Positions 25,601 to 33,014 of a stretch of DNA of 64,000 nucleotides are shown here, piece by piece. Under the pieces are notes generated by a model. That model ran no database searches. It was not told where the DNA came from and saw only the letters and a list, made by a program, of their open reading frames with translations. A program made the position numbers and the translations under genes. Position 1 is the stretch's first letter; each line of letters starts with the position of its first letter. Source of the stretch: Bacteroidia bacterium (GTDB lineage: Bacteria; Bacteroidota; Bacteroidia; CAIKAF01); assembly GCA_016742095.1 (NCBI GenBank), contig JACVCJ010000006.1:62001-126000 (forward strand), in the 5' to 3' direction.

Positions 25601-25896
25601 TGGGTCTGGTGCGTGCAGAGTTTATTTTTGGGTGCGGCGCAGGGACAGTTCAGTATCAGCGTATCGTCCTGCAGCAGGATGCTCACAGGCGGTATGGGCG
25701 GGTATCCCGGGGCCTGGCTGAAAACGGCCTGACCTGTTTCGATCTGTAGCGGTTCCAGTTCGTAAAAACCGCGGGCCGTTGTATCGGTTTCCGTGCCATG
25801 TGTATACAAAAACGTATTGCTGAGCCGGGAGATCGTAAAAGCGGGAAAAACGAATTTTTCCGGGTGTGCGTTTTCTTTTTTTTCCGTTTCGCTCAT
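22522..25896 (-). CDS. SNF2-family DNA helicase/ATPase with SWIM zinc finger
   Basis: A 1124-residue Swi2/Snf2-type translocase. Near the N terminus is a SWIM zinc-finger pattern [15 protein letters not shown] (Cys84, Cys86, Cys94, His96). The SNF2 ATPase core has [16 protein letters not shown] (Walker A, near 695), [11 protein letters not shown] (motif II DESQ, near 787) and LTGTPVENN (motif III). The second lobe has [20 protein letters not shown] and [20 protein letters not shown] (motifs V and VI). Such proteins remodel or translocate along DNA in repair or transcription. Twenty bases downstream of the M61 peptidase gene, so probably co-transcribed. Its final 57 codons are duplicated beyond the island. 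Confidence 0.95.
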   Translation of the reverse strand: [1124 protein letters not shown]

Positions 25897-25916
25897 ACCT
25901 CAAAGATAAAGGTTCC

Positions 25917-27485
25917 TTACTGGTTCAGCCAGCTTTTACGCAGTTTTACCTGTGCTTCCGAAGGTTCGGATATTTCCTGCAGGGCCTGGGTCAGCGGCTG
26001 GTAACGTACGCCGGCTTTCAGCAGGTATTCTTCCAGGGGCGGCGGATCGCCTCTCTCCACGTATTTTTTGAAGAACTGCCGTATCGGTTTCCCGTAGCTG
26101 ATGCGTGCAATGTCATCGAACAGGTCTTTATCCCGGAAAGGAGTATCCTTATTGTAGATCTTCAGCAGGTCGGCCACCATGTTCTGTACGCCGTAACTGC
26201 CGCCCGAAAGTTCGCGCAGCTGTATATCGAGGCACATGTTCACGAGGGCGCCTCTCAGGTAAAAATTGTAATACTGGTCCTGGCGCTGCACGGCCATGCG
26301 GCTCAGGTAGGTAAGGGAGAGCGTATTGTCGTACTGCTGCATGTCCCTGGCCTTCCGGGTCATGTTTTCCATGAACTCATAACTGCTGATCGTACCCGAG
26401 CGCACCGGCAGCAGCTGGGTAAAGTATTCGGTAAGTCCCTCGTAAAACCAGAGGTGCCGCGACATTTCCGGTTCCATGAAGTTGAAGTTGTGTATCTGTT
26501 CCGAATGCAGGGCCAGGGGAATAAGCGTGTGCAGGAATTCGTGACTGGCAATGCCGTACACATTGGCACGTATCAGGTGCAGATCGGGCCGCATGTTCAG
26601 CAGGATCAGGGTAGAACTGTTGTGTTCCAGTCCGTCGGCGGAATAGGAATCGGGCGCGGCCTGTGCATTGTGATGAAGAAGAAACGTATAGTTATCAACG
26701 GGTAGCCGGCCGCCGAGGAAAATCACCTGTTTCTGTAACAGAGGCTCCAGGTGTCCGGCAATAAGCCCCGACATCGGCTGGCCCGAAGTGCTGTACACGG
26801 CCACGCATACCCGGGTGTTGCCGATATCCAGGAAAGTAGTGTCGGGACGGCAGTACATAAGGGGCTGATCGACAAGTGTGCGGTAATCAGGGGCATAAAA
26901 ATGGTCGGTACCGGGACTTTCCGTCAGTTTTCGCAGGCTGGTGGCGCCGTAAAAATATTCGGGATAGCGTATTTCGAGGTGAAAGGGAAGCCGTTCCAGT
27001 CCTTTTATAAAACCAAAGAGATTGTGCTGGTTAATGACAAAAAAGTCGGGATCGAAACTGCTTTCTGCCGAATAGTACATGCCGGAATTACGGGGAATAA
27101 AAGCCTCCCAGCCATCGTCCACCTGGTAGCTGATGCCGGCGATCCGTGCCGCTTCGCTGATCTCCCATTCGTTTACATTGAGCCGTTTTATCCGCAGCGG
27201 CGCGCCGTTCTTGTCAAAGGCCTGCAGGGAGTCGATGTGCTTACCGAAATTCATTTCTGCATAAATACCGGGCACCATTTTTGGAAAGCAGAAAACGACC
27301 TTTTTTTGCTCCAGCGGGTACCTGAAACGGAGGTTTACGGTCAGGCGGTCGTTATACAGCTCGTTGAGATCTACCGTATACTGATAGCTCTGCACTGCCC
27401 TGAAGGCAGGAGTGCTGACCGCTGCAAAAACCTCTGCAGTACAGAGAAACAGAAAATATAGAATAAGCCGGCCGGAAATTTTCAT
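25917..27485 (-). CDS. M61-family metallopeptidase
   Basis: A secreted zinc peptidase of the glycyl aminopeptidase family (522 residues). It has a signal peptide (LILYFLFLCTAEVFA), an N-terminal beta-sandwich domain (about 25-190), and a catalytic domain with IASHEFLHTLIPL (HExxH zinc motif, near 325) and HLWFYEGLTEYFTQLL, which gives the third ligand Glu, as in the M1/M61 clan. This version seems to lack the C-terminal PDZ domain often found in M61 proteins: it ends with the helical domain (GKPIRQFFKKYVERGDPPPL) and a short tail. Lies between the fluoride exporter and the helicase on one strand. Confidence 0.9.
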   Translation of the reverse strand: MKISGRLILYFLFLCTAEVFAAVSTPAFRAVQSYQYTVDLNELYNDRLTVNLRFRYPLEQKKVVFCFPKMVPGIYAEMNFGKHIDSLQAFDKNGAPLRIKRLNVNEWEISEAARIAGISYQVDDGWEAFIPRNSGMYYSAESSFDPDFFVINQHNLFGFIKGLERLPFHLEIRYPEYFYGATSLRKLTESPGTDHFYAPDYRTLVDQPLMYCRPDTTFLDIGNTRVCVAVYSTSGQPMSGLIAGHLEPLLQKQVIFLGGRLPVDNYTFLLHHNAQAAPDSYSADGLEHNSSTLILLNMRPDLHLIRANVYGIASHEFLHTLIPLALHSEQIHNFNFMEPEMSRHLWFYEGLTEYFTQLLPVRSGTISSYEFMENMTRKARDMQQYDNTLSLTYLSRMAVQRQDQYYNFYLRGALVNMCLDIQLRELSGGSYGVQNMVADLLKIYNKDTPFRDKDLFDDIARISYGKPIRQFFKKYVERGDPPPLEEYLLKAGVRYQPLTQALQEISEPSEAQVKLRKSWLNQ

Positions 27486-27535
27486 AGGTATTTCGTGTGC
27501 GGATCAAAGGTACGGAATGCCCCGCTCTTTAAAAA

Positions 27536-28807
27536 CTACCTGCGGGGATAACGCATCAGCCGTTTTTTGGTCGTGCCGAACAGCAGGTGTCCGGGCCGTT
27601 CCGCTGCCTGGGAGCTGTAAATGCCCTTGTGGCCGGAGAAAAAATAGGCCGTGATACAGGCGGGTACCAGGTATATGGCGGTTTCTGCGCCGAAGAGCTC
27701 AATGCCCATCAGTATGCAGGCCAGGGGCGTATTGGAGGCGCCCGCGAATACGGCCGTAAATCCCAGTGCCGTCAGCAGGCTCAGCGGCAGCGGTATCCAG
27801 GGCGAAAGGGCACTGCCCAGCACGGCGCCGGTAAAGAACAGCGGGGTTACTTCGCCGCCCTTGAATCCGGCACCCAGGGTAAAAGCGGTAAAGAGTATTT
27901 TCAGCAGGAAATCATGGGCCGGCGCCGGGCTCCGGAAGGCTTCCCCGATCACGGAAATGCCCAGTCCGGCATAACGTGTACCGCCGTACCAGAAAAGCGC
28001 CGCCAGCACCGTACCGCCCAGCAGGGGCCGCAGCGGAGGCCAGGTAATGTAACGGACAAAGAGACGGGTGCAGGCATGTATGCTTTGTGAAAAAAGCAGG
28101 GCGGCCAGCCCGAAGAGCATACCGGCAGCGATGCAGAAGCCCAGGCTGCTGAAGCTGAACTCAGGTAGTACGGGCCTTGGGTAATGGGTATGCCCGATCT
28201 GCCAGGCGCGGCAGCTGAGATCGGCCACCAGGGCACTGAGCAGGGCCGGCAGCAGCGCGGTGTAACGGGTACGTCCGCCATGCAGTACTTCCAGTCCGAA
28301 AACAGCTCCGGCCAGCGGTGTGCCGAATACCGAAGCAAAACCTCCGCTGATGCCCGTGATCAGCAGTATACGACGTTCTTTTCGGTTGAGCCGGAAGGGG
28401 ACTTTCAGGCGCTCGGCCAGGGCTGCGCCCATCTGTACTGCTGTGCCTTCCCGGCCTGCAGAACCTCCGCCCAGGTGTGTTAGCAGGGTGCCTGCCAGCA
28501 CCAGGGGCGCCATCCGGAACGGAATGGGCCTGCGGGGTGTATGAAATTCTTCGATCAGCAGGTTATTACCGCCCGAAACAGACGCTCCGGCATAGTGGTA
28601 CAGCGATCCGCAGAGTAATCCCAGCAGGGGCAGCAGTAAAAGCATCCAGCTGTGGGCCTCACGGAATTCTGTTGCCTGTTGCAGTAAGGCCAGGAACAAA
28701 GCGGAAGCCGAGCCGGAGAGCAGACCCACGGTGCAACAGAGTAAAAGCCATTTCAGCAGGTAAGGAAGGGAGCCCGGTTTGTTTGTCGTTTTCGTGTCTG
28801 TTTTCAT
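27536..28807 (-). CDS. CLC-F type fluoride/proton antiporter
   Basis: A 423-residue CLC-fold channel/antiporter with about ten hydrophobic helices. Several motifs point to the fluoride branch rather than chloride CLCs. The first anion-site motif is SGGNNLLIEE (Asn81-Asn82) in place of GSGIP, and the gating-Glu motif is GGSAGREGTAVQMG (Glu120) with Thr in place of the usual Pro. GISGGFASVFGTPLAGAVFGLEVL is the conserved helix pair. The call is strongly supported by a fluoride riboswitch in the leader. It should export F- in exchange for protons. Own promoter; the M61 gene follows by 50 bases. Confidence 0.92.
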   Translation of the reverse strand: MKTDTKTTNKPGSLPYLLKWLLLCCTVGLLSGSASALFLALLQQATEFREAHSWMLLLLPLLGLLCGSLYHYAGASVSGGNNLLIEEFHTPRRPIPFRMAPLVLAGTLLTHLGGGSAGREGTAVQMGAALAERLKVPFRLNRKERRILLITGISGGFASVFGTPLAGAVFGLEVLHGGRTRYTALLPALLSALVADLSCRAWQIGHTHYPRPVLPEFSFSSLGFCIAAGMLFGLAALLFSQSIHACTRLFVRYITWPPLRPLLGGTVLAALFWYGGTRYAGLGISVIGEAFRSPAPAHDFLLKILFTAFTLGAGFKGGEVTPLFFTGAVLGSALSPWIPLPLSLLTALGFTAVFAGASNTPLACILMGIELFGAETAIYLVPACITAYFFSGHKGIYSSQAAERPGHLLFGTTKKRLMRYPRR

Positions 28808-28837
28808 ACAAAAGTATACTCATGGCCACTGGCCGTA

Positions 28838-28888
28838 AAACAGACGTCATCAGCACCAAAGTGCGGTTCCGGGCAGACATCATTGCCA
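28838..28888 (-). promoter_or_regulatory. Fluoride riboswitch (crcB motif)
   Basis: Read on the minus strand: stem P1 GGCA (28887-28884) / TGCC (28875-28872), loop containing GATGTC, then AACCGC, stem P2 GCAC (28864-28861) / GTGC (28856-28853), then CTGATGACGTCTGT. The loop GATGTC (28881-28876) can pair with GACGTC (28848-28843), giving the pseudoknot of the fluoride aptamer (five Watson-Crick pairs and one G-U). The conserved AACCGC and GCTGATGAC blocks match the crcB motif as I know it. A GGCCA-G-TGGCC hairpin (28834-28824) between aptamer and ATG may be the expression platform. Confidence 0.88.
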
Positions 28889-28898
28889 CATATTCTTA

Positions 28899-28930
28899 CA
28901 AAGATAGCTAAAAAACAGGTATTCCCCAAA
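28899..28930 (-). promoter_or_regulatory. Promoter of the CLC-F gene and its riboswitch
   Basis: On the minus strand TTTG (28930-28927), 20 bases, TATCTTTG (28906-28899). Transcription would start a few bases before the aptamer. Confidence 0.7.
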
Positions 28931-28966
28931 TGCAGAAAACGGAAGCCATGAGGAGGACTTCCGTTT
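28931..28966 (-). terminator. Terminator after the 29023-29823 lipoprotein gene
   Basis: On the minus strand AAACGGAAG (28966-28958) pairs with CTTCCGTTT (28945-28937), followed by TTCTGC and TTTG. It insulates the fluoride operon from the upstream gene. Confidence 0.6.
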
Positions 28967-29022
28967 CTGCAGGGTATTGTTTACAAGGGATGACGGATGG
29001 GAAGAGCGGGTCGGCGCTGGTA

Positions 29023-29823
29023 TTATTCCACGGTAACGGTCTGTGTGAGCACCACTTCGTTGATGAAGTAGTAATTCTTGTTGTCGATCACCTTTTTAAT
29101 TTCGTTATAAGGCACAGCTTGCATCAGGGCCTGTTCGGAAGCGGGCAGGTCGCCCAGTTCAGAGGCGCTGAAAACGGCGCTGCGGTAATCGGTGTTCGGG
29201 TCGGCCACCATGGTTTTGGTCACGTATTTGTTCCCGGAAGCGATCACGTACAGGATCTTATCGGCCTGCGGATCGGCAGAAAGTGTAAAGGTATAGCCTG
29301 AAGAGCGTTTGATGGTAGTGGACGAGGAGATCACCGGTTTTTCGGGGAAACCTGCGGTACCGGCTTCGTCGGAAATGTTACGGGTAGGCACTTTCCAGAA
29401 GGGAATGGTACCGGTATTGGCCGTTTTAAAGCCGGGGCCCTGCGGATTGGAGGTCGAAGGCTTGTACACATAGGCATTATTGTCCTGCTTTTCGAGGCTG
29501 AAGCTGCTGCCGCTTTGTCCGGCCGCCACGCTTACACTGCCGGCATCGCTGAAATTGCCGCCTGCCAGGTCGCCGAACACGGCCACGGCCGTACCGGTCT
29601 CTACTTCTACGCCGCCGCCGGGCATACCGGGTACGCTTTGTTTGGTAATGGTGCAGATGGCAATGAGGGCTCCGTCGGCATCGGAAGGCATGCCCAGGGT
29701 CTTAAGCGGGTCGGTAGTGGCCGGGGTGTCTTCATCGGGATCGAGGACGTCTTTTTTACAACCGGTCAGGGTGCCGAGGGCGATGCAGAGGCTGAGTGAG
29801 CAGGGAATGAGTATGCGTTTCAT
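29023..29823 (-). CDS. Lipoprotein, unknown function
   Basis: A 266-residue product. The ATG at 29823 gives a lipoprotein leader MKRILIPCSLSLCIALGTLTGC with an LTGC lipobox, followed by the charged KKDVLDPDEDTPATT linker common in Bacteroidota surface lipoproteins. The rest is beta-rich with a Gly-rich stretch (PGMPGGGVEVETGTAVAVFG). No family recognised. Stands alone with its own terminator. Confidence 0.75.
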   Translation of the reverse strand: MKRILIPCSLSLCIALGTLTGCKKDVLDPDEDTPATTDPLKTLGMPSDADGALIAICTITKQSVPGMPGGGVEVETGTAVAVFGDLAGGNFSDAGSVSVAAGQSGSSFSLEKQDNNAYVYKPSTSNPQGPGFKTANTGTIPFWKVPTRNISDEAGTAGFPEKPVISSSTTIKRSSGYTFTLSADPQADKILYVIASGNKYVTKTMVADPNTDYRSAVFSASELGDLPASEQALMQAVPYNEIKKVIDNKNYYFINEVVLTQTVTVE

Positions 29824-29963
29824 AAATTTTGTTTTCAGCAAAGTTGCGGCGGATGGCCTGCAGATATGCTAATACAAATGGTGTATTTTCAGGTGAAAAG
29901 TGAGCTTCGAAATTTTTTTTCAGGTCTAACGGGTTGTTTATTAGAAAGATTCTGTTTTAGTGG

Positions 29964-29971
29964 TATATTTG
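29964..29971 (+). promoter_or_regulatory. -7 element of the small membrane protein gene
   Basis: TATATTTG fits TAnnTTTG and ends 22 bases before the ATG. No clear -33 box. Confidence 0.4.
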
Positions 29972-29993
29972 ATTATCGTTAACACCCTGTAAA

Positions 29994-30428
29994 ATGAAAA
30001 ACCAACAATTGAAAGAGGCATATGATGCGCTTCAGGACGAGCGTCCAAGCCGTATCCGTATAAGTTTTATTATATTCCCGATCTACCTGTTTTCACTGGC
30101 GGCGGGTCTCGTTTTATGTCTGCTGGGAGGAGCGCAGCTTGTGAATGATTTTATGTTTACGGCCCTGTTGGAGGAACTTAAAAATAATGATGTGATACTG
30201 AATAACCAACAGGTAGAAGCACTGATCGGGCTTGCCAACTTTTTTTCCATAGTCTGTCTCAGTATCGGCCTTTGTCTTTTTGTGCTGGTGTACCTTACCG
30301 GTGCTATTCACCGGCGGAACCGCTATATTTCCAGGCAGGAAGAGGTGATTGAAAACCTTCTCCACGAACATAAAATAAGCGAAAGGGTAGCTGTAGAGCT
30401 TAAAGACAGTCTGCGCAGCATCCGCTGA
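29994..30428 (+). CDS. Small membrane protein with two helices, unknown function
   Basis: A 144-residue protein with a hydrophobic hairpin: FIIFPIYLFSLAAGLVLCLLGG near 25-45 and ANFFSIVCLSIGLCLFVLVYLTG near 82-105, separated by a soluble loop with QQVEALIGL. The C-terminal tail (HRRNRYISRQEEVIENLLHE and on) is basic and helical, probably cytosolic. No family recognised. A short hairpin without a strong T run (30433-30449) follows. Confidence 0.65.
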   Translation: MKNQQLKEAYDALQDERPSRIRISFIIFPIYLFSLAAGLVLCLLGGAQLVNDFMFTALLEELKNNDVILNNQQVEALIGLANFFSIVCLSIGLCLFVLVYLTGAIHRRNRYISRQEEVIENLLHEHKISERVAVELKDSLRSIR

Positions 30429-30469
30429 TCCCGGTTTCTTTCAGAAACCTGTGCAGCGGTTGTTTCTGC

Positions 30470-30499
30470 TTTGTTTTTACAAAGTGAAGTGTACTTTTG
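30470..30499 (+). promoter_or_regulatory. Promoter of the lipid kinase gene
   Basis: TTTG (30470-30473), 18 bases, TACTTTTG (30492-30499). Its position rules out the in-frame GTG at 30497 as the start codon. Confidence 0.55.
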
Positions 30500-30520
30500 T
30501 GCTTTAAACGTGCAAGTAGA

Positions 30521-31414
30521 TTGGATGAACAAAAGATAGCCTTTATCGTGAACAAGGGCTCGGGGAATGTATGGAAGAAGGCTTCGAAGATCCGCCTGAT
30601 CGAATACCTGGAGGAATTTACGCCCTATAGGGTCTTTCAGCCGGGAAGCGCTGAAGAATCGGCACAGATCGTACAGCGCCTGGTGCAGGAGCAATACGCG
30701 GCCGTGTTTGCCTGCGGCGGCGACGGTACGCTGAATGCGATCTCGAAACAGCTTTTATACAGTAATACGGCCCTGGGTATTGTGCCCATGGGCAGTGGCA
30801 ACGGTTTTGCGCGGCACTGGAAAATTCCCCTGCGCTGGAATATGGCCATTGCCGTGGCCGAAGATCACCGCGAAGTGCTTATCGATACCGGACGCCTGGG
30901 CGAACGTCACTTTCTGAACGTGGCCGGCGTGGGCTATTCGGCACACGTGGCCAAAGCGTTTAAACAGGCGCATGGCCGCGGCGTATGGGGCTATGTGCGT
31001 ACCATCCTGCTGAACCTGAAACTGGACAAACGCCAGGTGGACATTAAAGGCCCCGGCAGCCGCTGGCAGGGTCTGGCCTGGACCGTGGAGTTCGCCAATG
31101 GTTCGCAATGGGGCGGCAACGTAAAAGTAGCGCCGGCGGCCCGCATGGACGATGCGAAACTGGAAGTGACCGCATTCCGTAAAATTCCCGGTATCCTGCT
31201 TCCCTGGCTCGGGTTACGCGTAGTACTGAACAAGGCGGCCGGGTACAGCAGACGTATCTACCGGACCTCCCTGCCGCAATGCGATATGAATTTTGAAGGT
31301 ATCTGGGAAATACATACCGACGGCGATTACGCCGGCAAGATATCCGGGCAGCTGCACGTGGAAGTAGTGCCTGCGGCCCTGCGCGTATGGGTGCCGCCCG
31401 TTGCTGGGAAGTAA
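30521..31414 (+). CDS. Diacylglycerol kinase-family lipid kinase (YegS/DgkB-like)
   Basis: A cytosolic lipid kinase of about 297 residues that phosphorylates diacylglycerol, a sphingoid base or a related lipid. The catalytic motifs are FACGGDGTLNAISKQL (nucleotide-binding GGDGT) and LGIVPMGSGNGFARHW (second Gly-rich loop), and the C-terminal beta-sandwich domain has the GVGYSAHVAKAF and VEFANGSQWGGNVKVAPAAR segments. The start is placed at TTG 30521 (LDEQKIAFIVNKGSG), because the upstream in-frame GTG overlaps the promoter. Convergent with the next gene, with one base between the stops. Confidence 0.9.
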   Translation: MDEQKIAFIVNKGSGNVWKKASKIRLIEYLEEFTPYRVFQPGSAEESAQIVQRLVQEQYAAVFACGGDGTLNAISKQLLYSNTALGIVPMGSGNGFARHWKIPLRWNMAIAVAEDHREVLIDTGRLGERHFLNVAGVGYSAHVAKAFKQAHGRGVWGYVRTILLNLKLDKRQVDIKGPGSRWQGLAWTVEFANGSQWGGNVKVAPAARMDDAKLEVTAFRKIPGILLPWLGLRVVLNKAAGYSRRIYRTSLPQCDMNFEGIWEIHTDGDYAGKISGQLHVEVVPAALRVWVPPVAGK

Positions 31415-31415
31415 C

Positions 31416-32936
31416 CTAACGGCTGAACGTATATGGATCGTATTCCAGGAAATCGGGCGCTTTTATCTCGACCGATACCATTTTTTTTCCTTTGAAGACC
31501 GCTTTTACGGGGTGCATACCGTATCCCGGGTTGTTGTAACTGAGCAGGAATTCGTTCTGACCCATGTATTCCAGCCTGGCCTTCAGATTTTTATGTAATC
31601 CGAAATGTACCTGCAGTTCCTGGTTCTCTTCTTTGATCTCGATAAGATCGTACAGGAAATTTTTATAAGTACCCGTAATTCCTTTTGTGGGAACGGGCAG
31701 CGCAGGCTTTGCGTTCACTTTATTGCGGTATTCGGCCTGGATGCGGGCGGTCTCCTGCTGTGATCTGCGGTGGAAATTCAGGAAGAAGGCGCTGCGGTCC
31801 ACGTAAGGCATACCCAGGTAGGCATCCAGGATCTGGTAACGAAGAGCTTCAAAAAAGTTCTGGTTGTCCTGGTTGGTCAGGATCACCAGGCCGAGGGTCT
31901 CTTCGGGCACAAAACAGGTAACCGATACAAAACCGAAGGCCCCGCCGGTGTGCCAGTAGATCTGCCGGCCGTTGTAGTCGCCGCTGAACAGGCCCAGTCC
32001 GTACATGGAGAAGTGCTGTGGTGCATAGCTGGATCTACGGGTGTTTACCACCGTATTGCCCTTACGGGTCTCATAAACCGCGCCCCAATCGAGAATGCGT
32101 TTGCCGTTGTAACGGCCGCTGTCCAGCTGTAACTGCAGCCATTTGGCCATGTCCTGTGCACAGCTCAGCATGTTGCCGGCCGGCCCTATGGCGTCCACTT
32201 CGTCGTAGGGAATGGCCTGTAACGGCGTAAACGAAGTAGAGTAGGGCGTGGCTATATTCGGTCTGGAAATGGCGTCACTGCTGGTGAGATAGGTATCGAA
32301 CATGCCCAGCGGCGTAAGGAAATTATCGCGTACGTAGGCTTCCCATTTCTTGCCGCTCACCTGTTCCACTATGAGTCCGGCCGCCGCGTAACCCGCGTTG
32401 CAGTACCCGAAATTCTGCCGGAAGGGAGCCGAAGGCTTCAGCAGGGCCATTTTACGTACCACCTGTTCGCGCGTGAGCGTGGTGCCCCAGAAGGTAAAAT
32501 CGCCCTGGAAGGTCTGTGTGCCCAGGCGGTGACTCAGTATATCGCGTACGCTCACCAGCTGGGTGCTGTTCTTATCGTACAGGCTGAACCAGGGCAGGTA
32601 GGTACTTACTTTTTCGTCCATTTTCAGGCTGCCTTCGTAGTACAGTTTGGCTACGGCCGTGCCGGTGAACAGTTTGGTATTGGAGGCAATGTAGAACAGG
32701 GTCTTATCGTCCACGGGCTTTTGGGTAAGCAGGTCGCGTACACCGTAGCCTTTGCTTAGTACCACCTGTCCGTCTTTTACAATGGCCAGCGACATACCGG
32801 GAATTTCCCAGTCCTGCATGCCGCGTTGTATATAGGTATCCAGGCTGTCGCTGATGAATGCGGGAACGGGCGACTGTGCCTGTACGAACAAAGCCGGGAA
32901 CAGCAGGAGAGCCAGAAGGACGGAGATCTTTTTCAT
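31416..32936 (-). CDS. Serine hydrolase, class C beta-lactamase family
   Basis: A secreted 506-residue serine hydrolase/penicillin-binding-protein-like enzyme. The signal peptide is MKKISVLLALLLFPALFVQA. The active site shows SNTK (Ser85, Lys88), GYCNAGY (YxN motif) and WHTGGAFGF (HTG, the KTG equivalent). The last 110 residues (from VPTKGITGTYKNFLYDLI) form the separate C-terminal beta domain often attached to such esterase/peptidase enzymes. The likely role is hydrolysis of a peptide or ester in the periplasm rather than beta-lactam resistance, as for most of this family. The ATG at 32936 is chosen for its signal peptide. Confidence 0.9.
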   Translation of the reverse strand: MKKISVLLALLLFPALFVQAQSPVPAFISDSLDTYIQRGMQDWEIPGMSLAIVKDGQVVLSKGYGVRDLLTQKPVDDKTLFYIASNTKLFTGTAVAKLYYEGSLKMDEKVSTYLPWFSLYDKNSTQLVSVRDILSHRLGTQTFQGDFTFWGTTLTREQVVRKMALLKPSAPFRQNFGYCNAGYAAAGLIVEQVSGKKWEAYVRDNFLTPLGMFDTYLTSSDAISRPNIATPYSTSFTPLQAIPYDEVDAIGPAGNMLSCAQDMAKWLQLQLDSGRYNGKRILDWGAVYETRKGNTVVNTRRSSYAPQHFSMYGLGLFSGDYNGRQIYWHTGGAFGFVSVTCFVPEETLGLVILTNQDNQNFFEALRYQILDAYLGMPYVDRSAFFLNFHRRSQQETARIQAEYRNKVNAKPALPVPTKGITGTYKNFLYDLIEIKEENQELQVHFGLHKNLKARLEYMGQNEFLLSYNNPGYGMHPVKAVFKGKKMVSVEIKAPDFLEYDPYTFSR

Positions 32937-33014
32937 GTGCGTGGAAATAGGACGCAAAAGTAAAATTTATCGCTGCGGAAGGCGGCAGATTTTAGACAAA
33001 CCCGCCGGAATCGC

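Noticed and set aside
30497-30520. GTG at 30497 as start of the lipid kinase
   Set aside because: It lies inside the -7 promoter element, so it would not be in the transcript.
31416-32936. Beta-lactam resistance gene
   Set aside because: The SxxK/YxN/HTG set is shared by many esterases and DD-peptidases; length and the extra C-terminal domain fit a general serine hydrolase.
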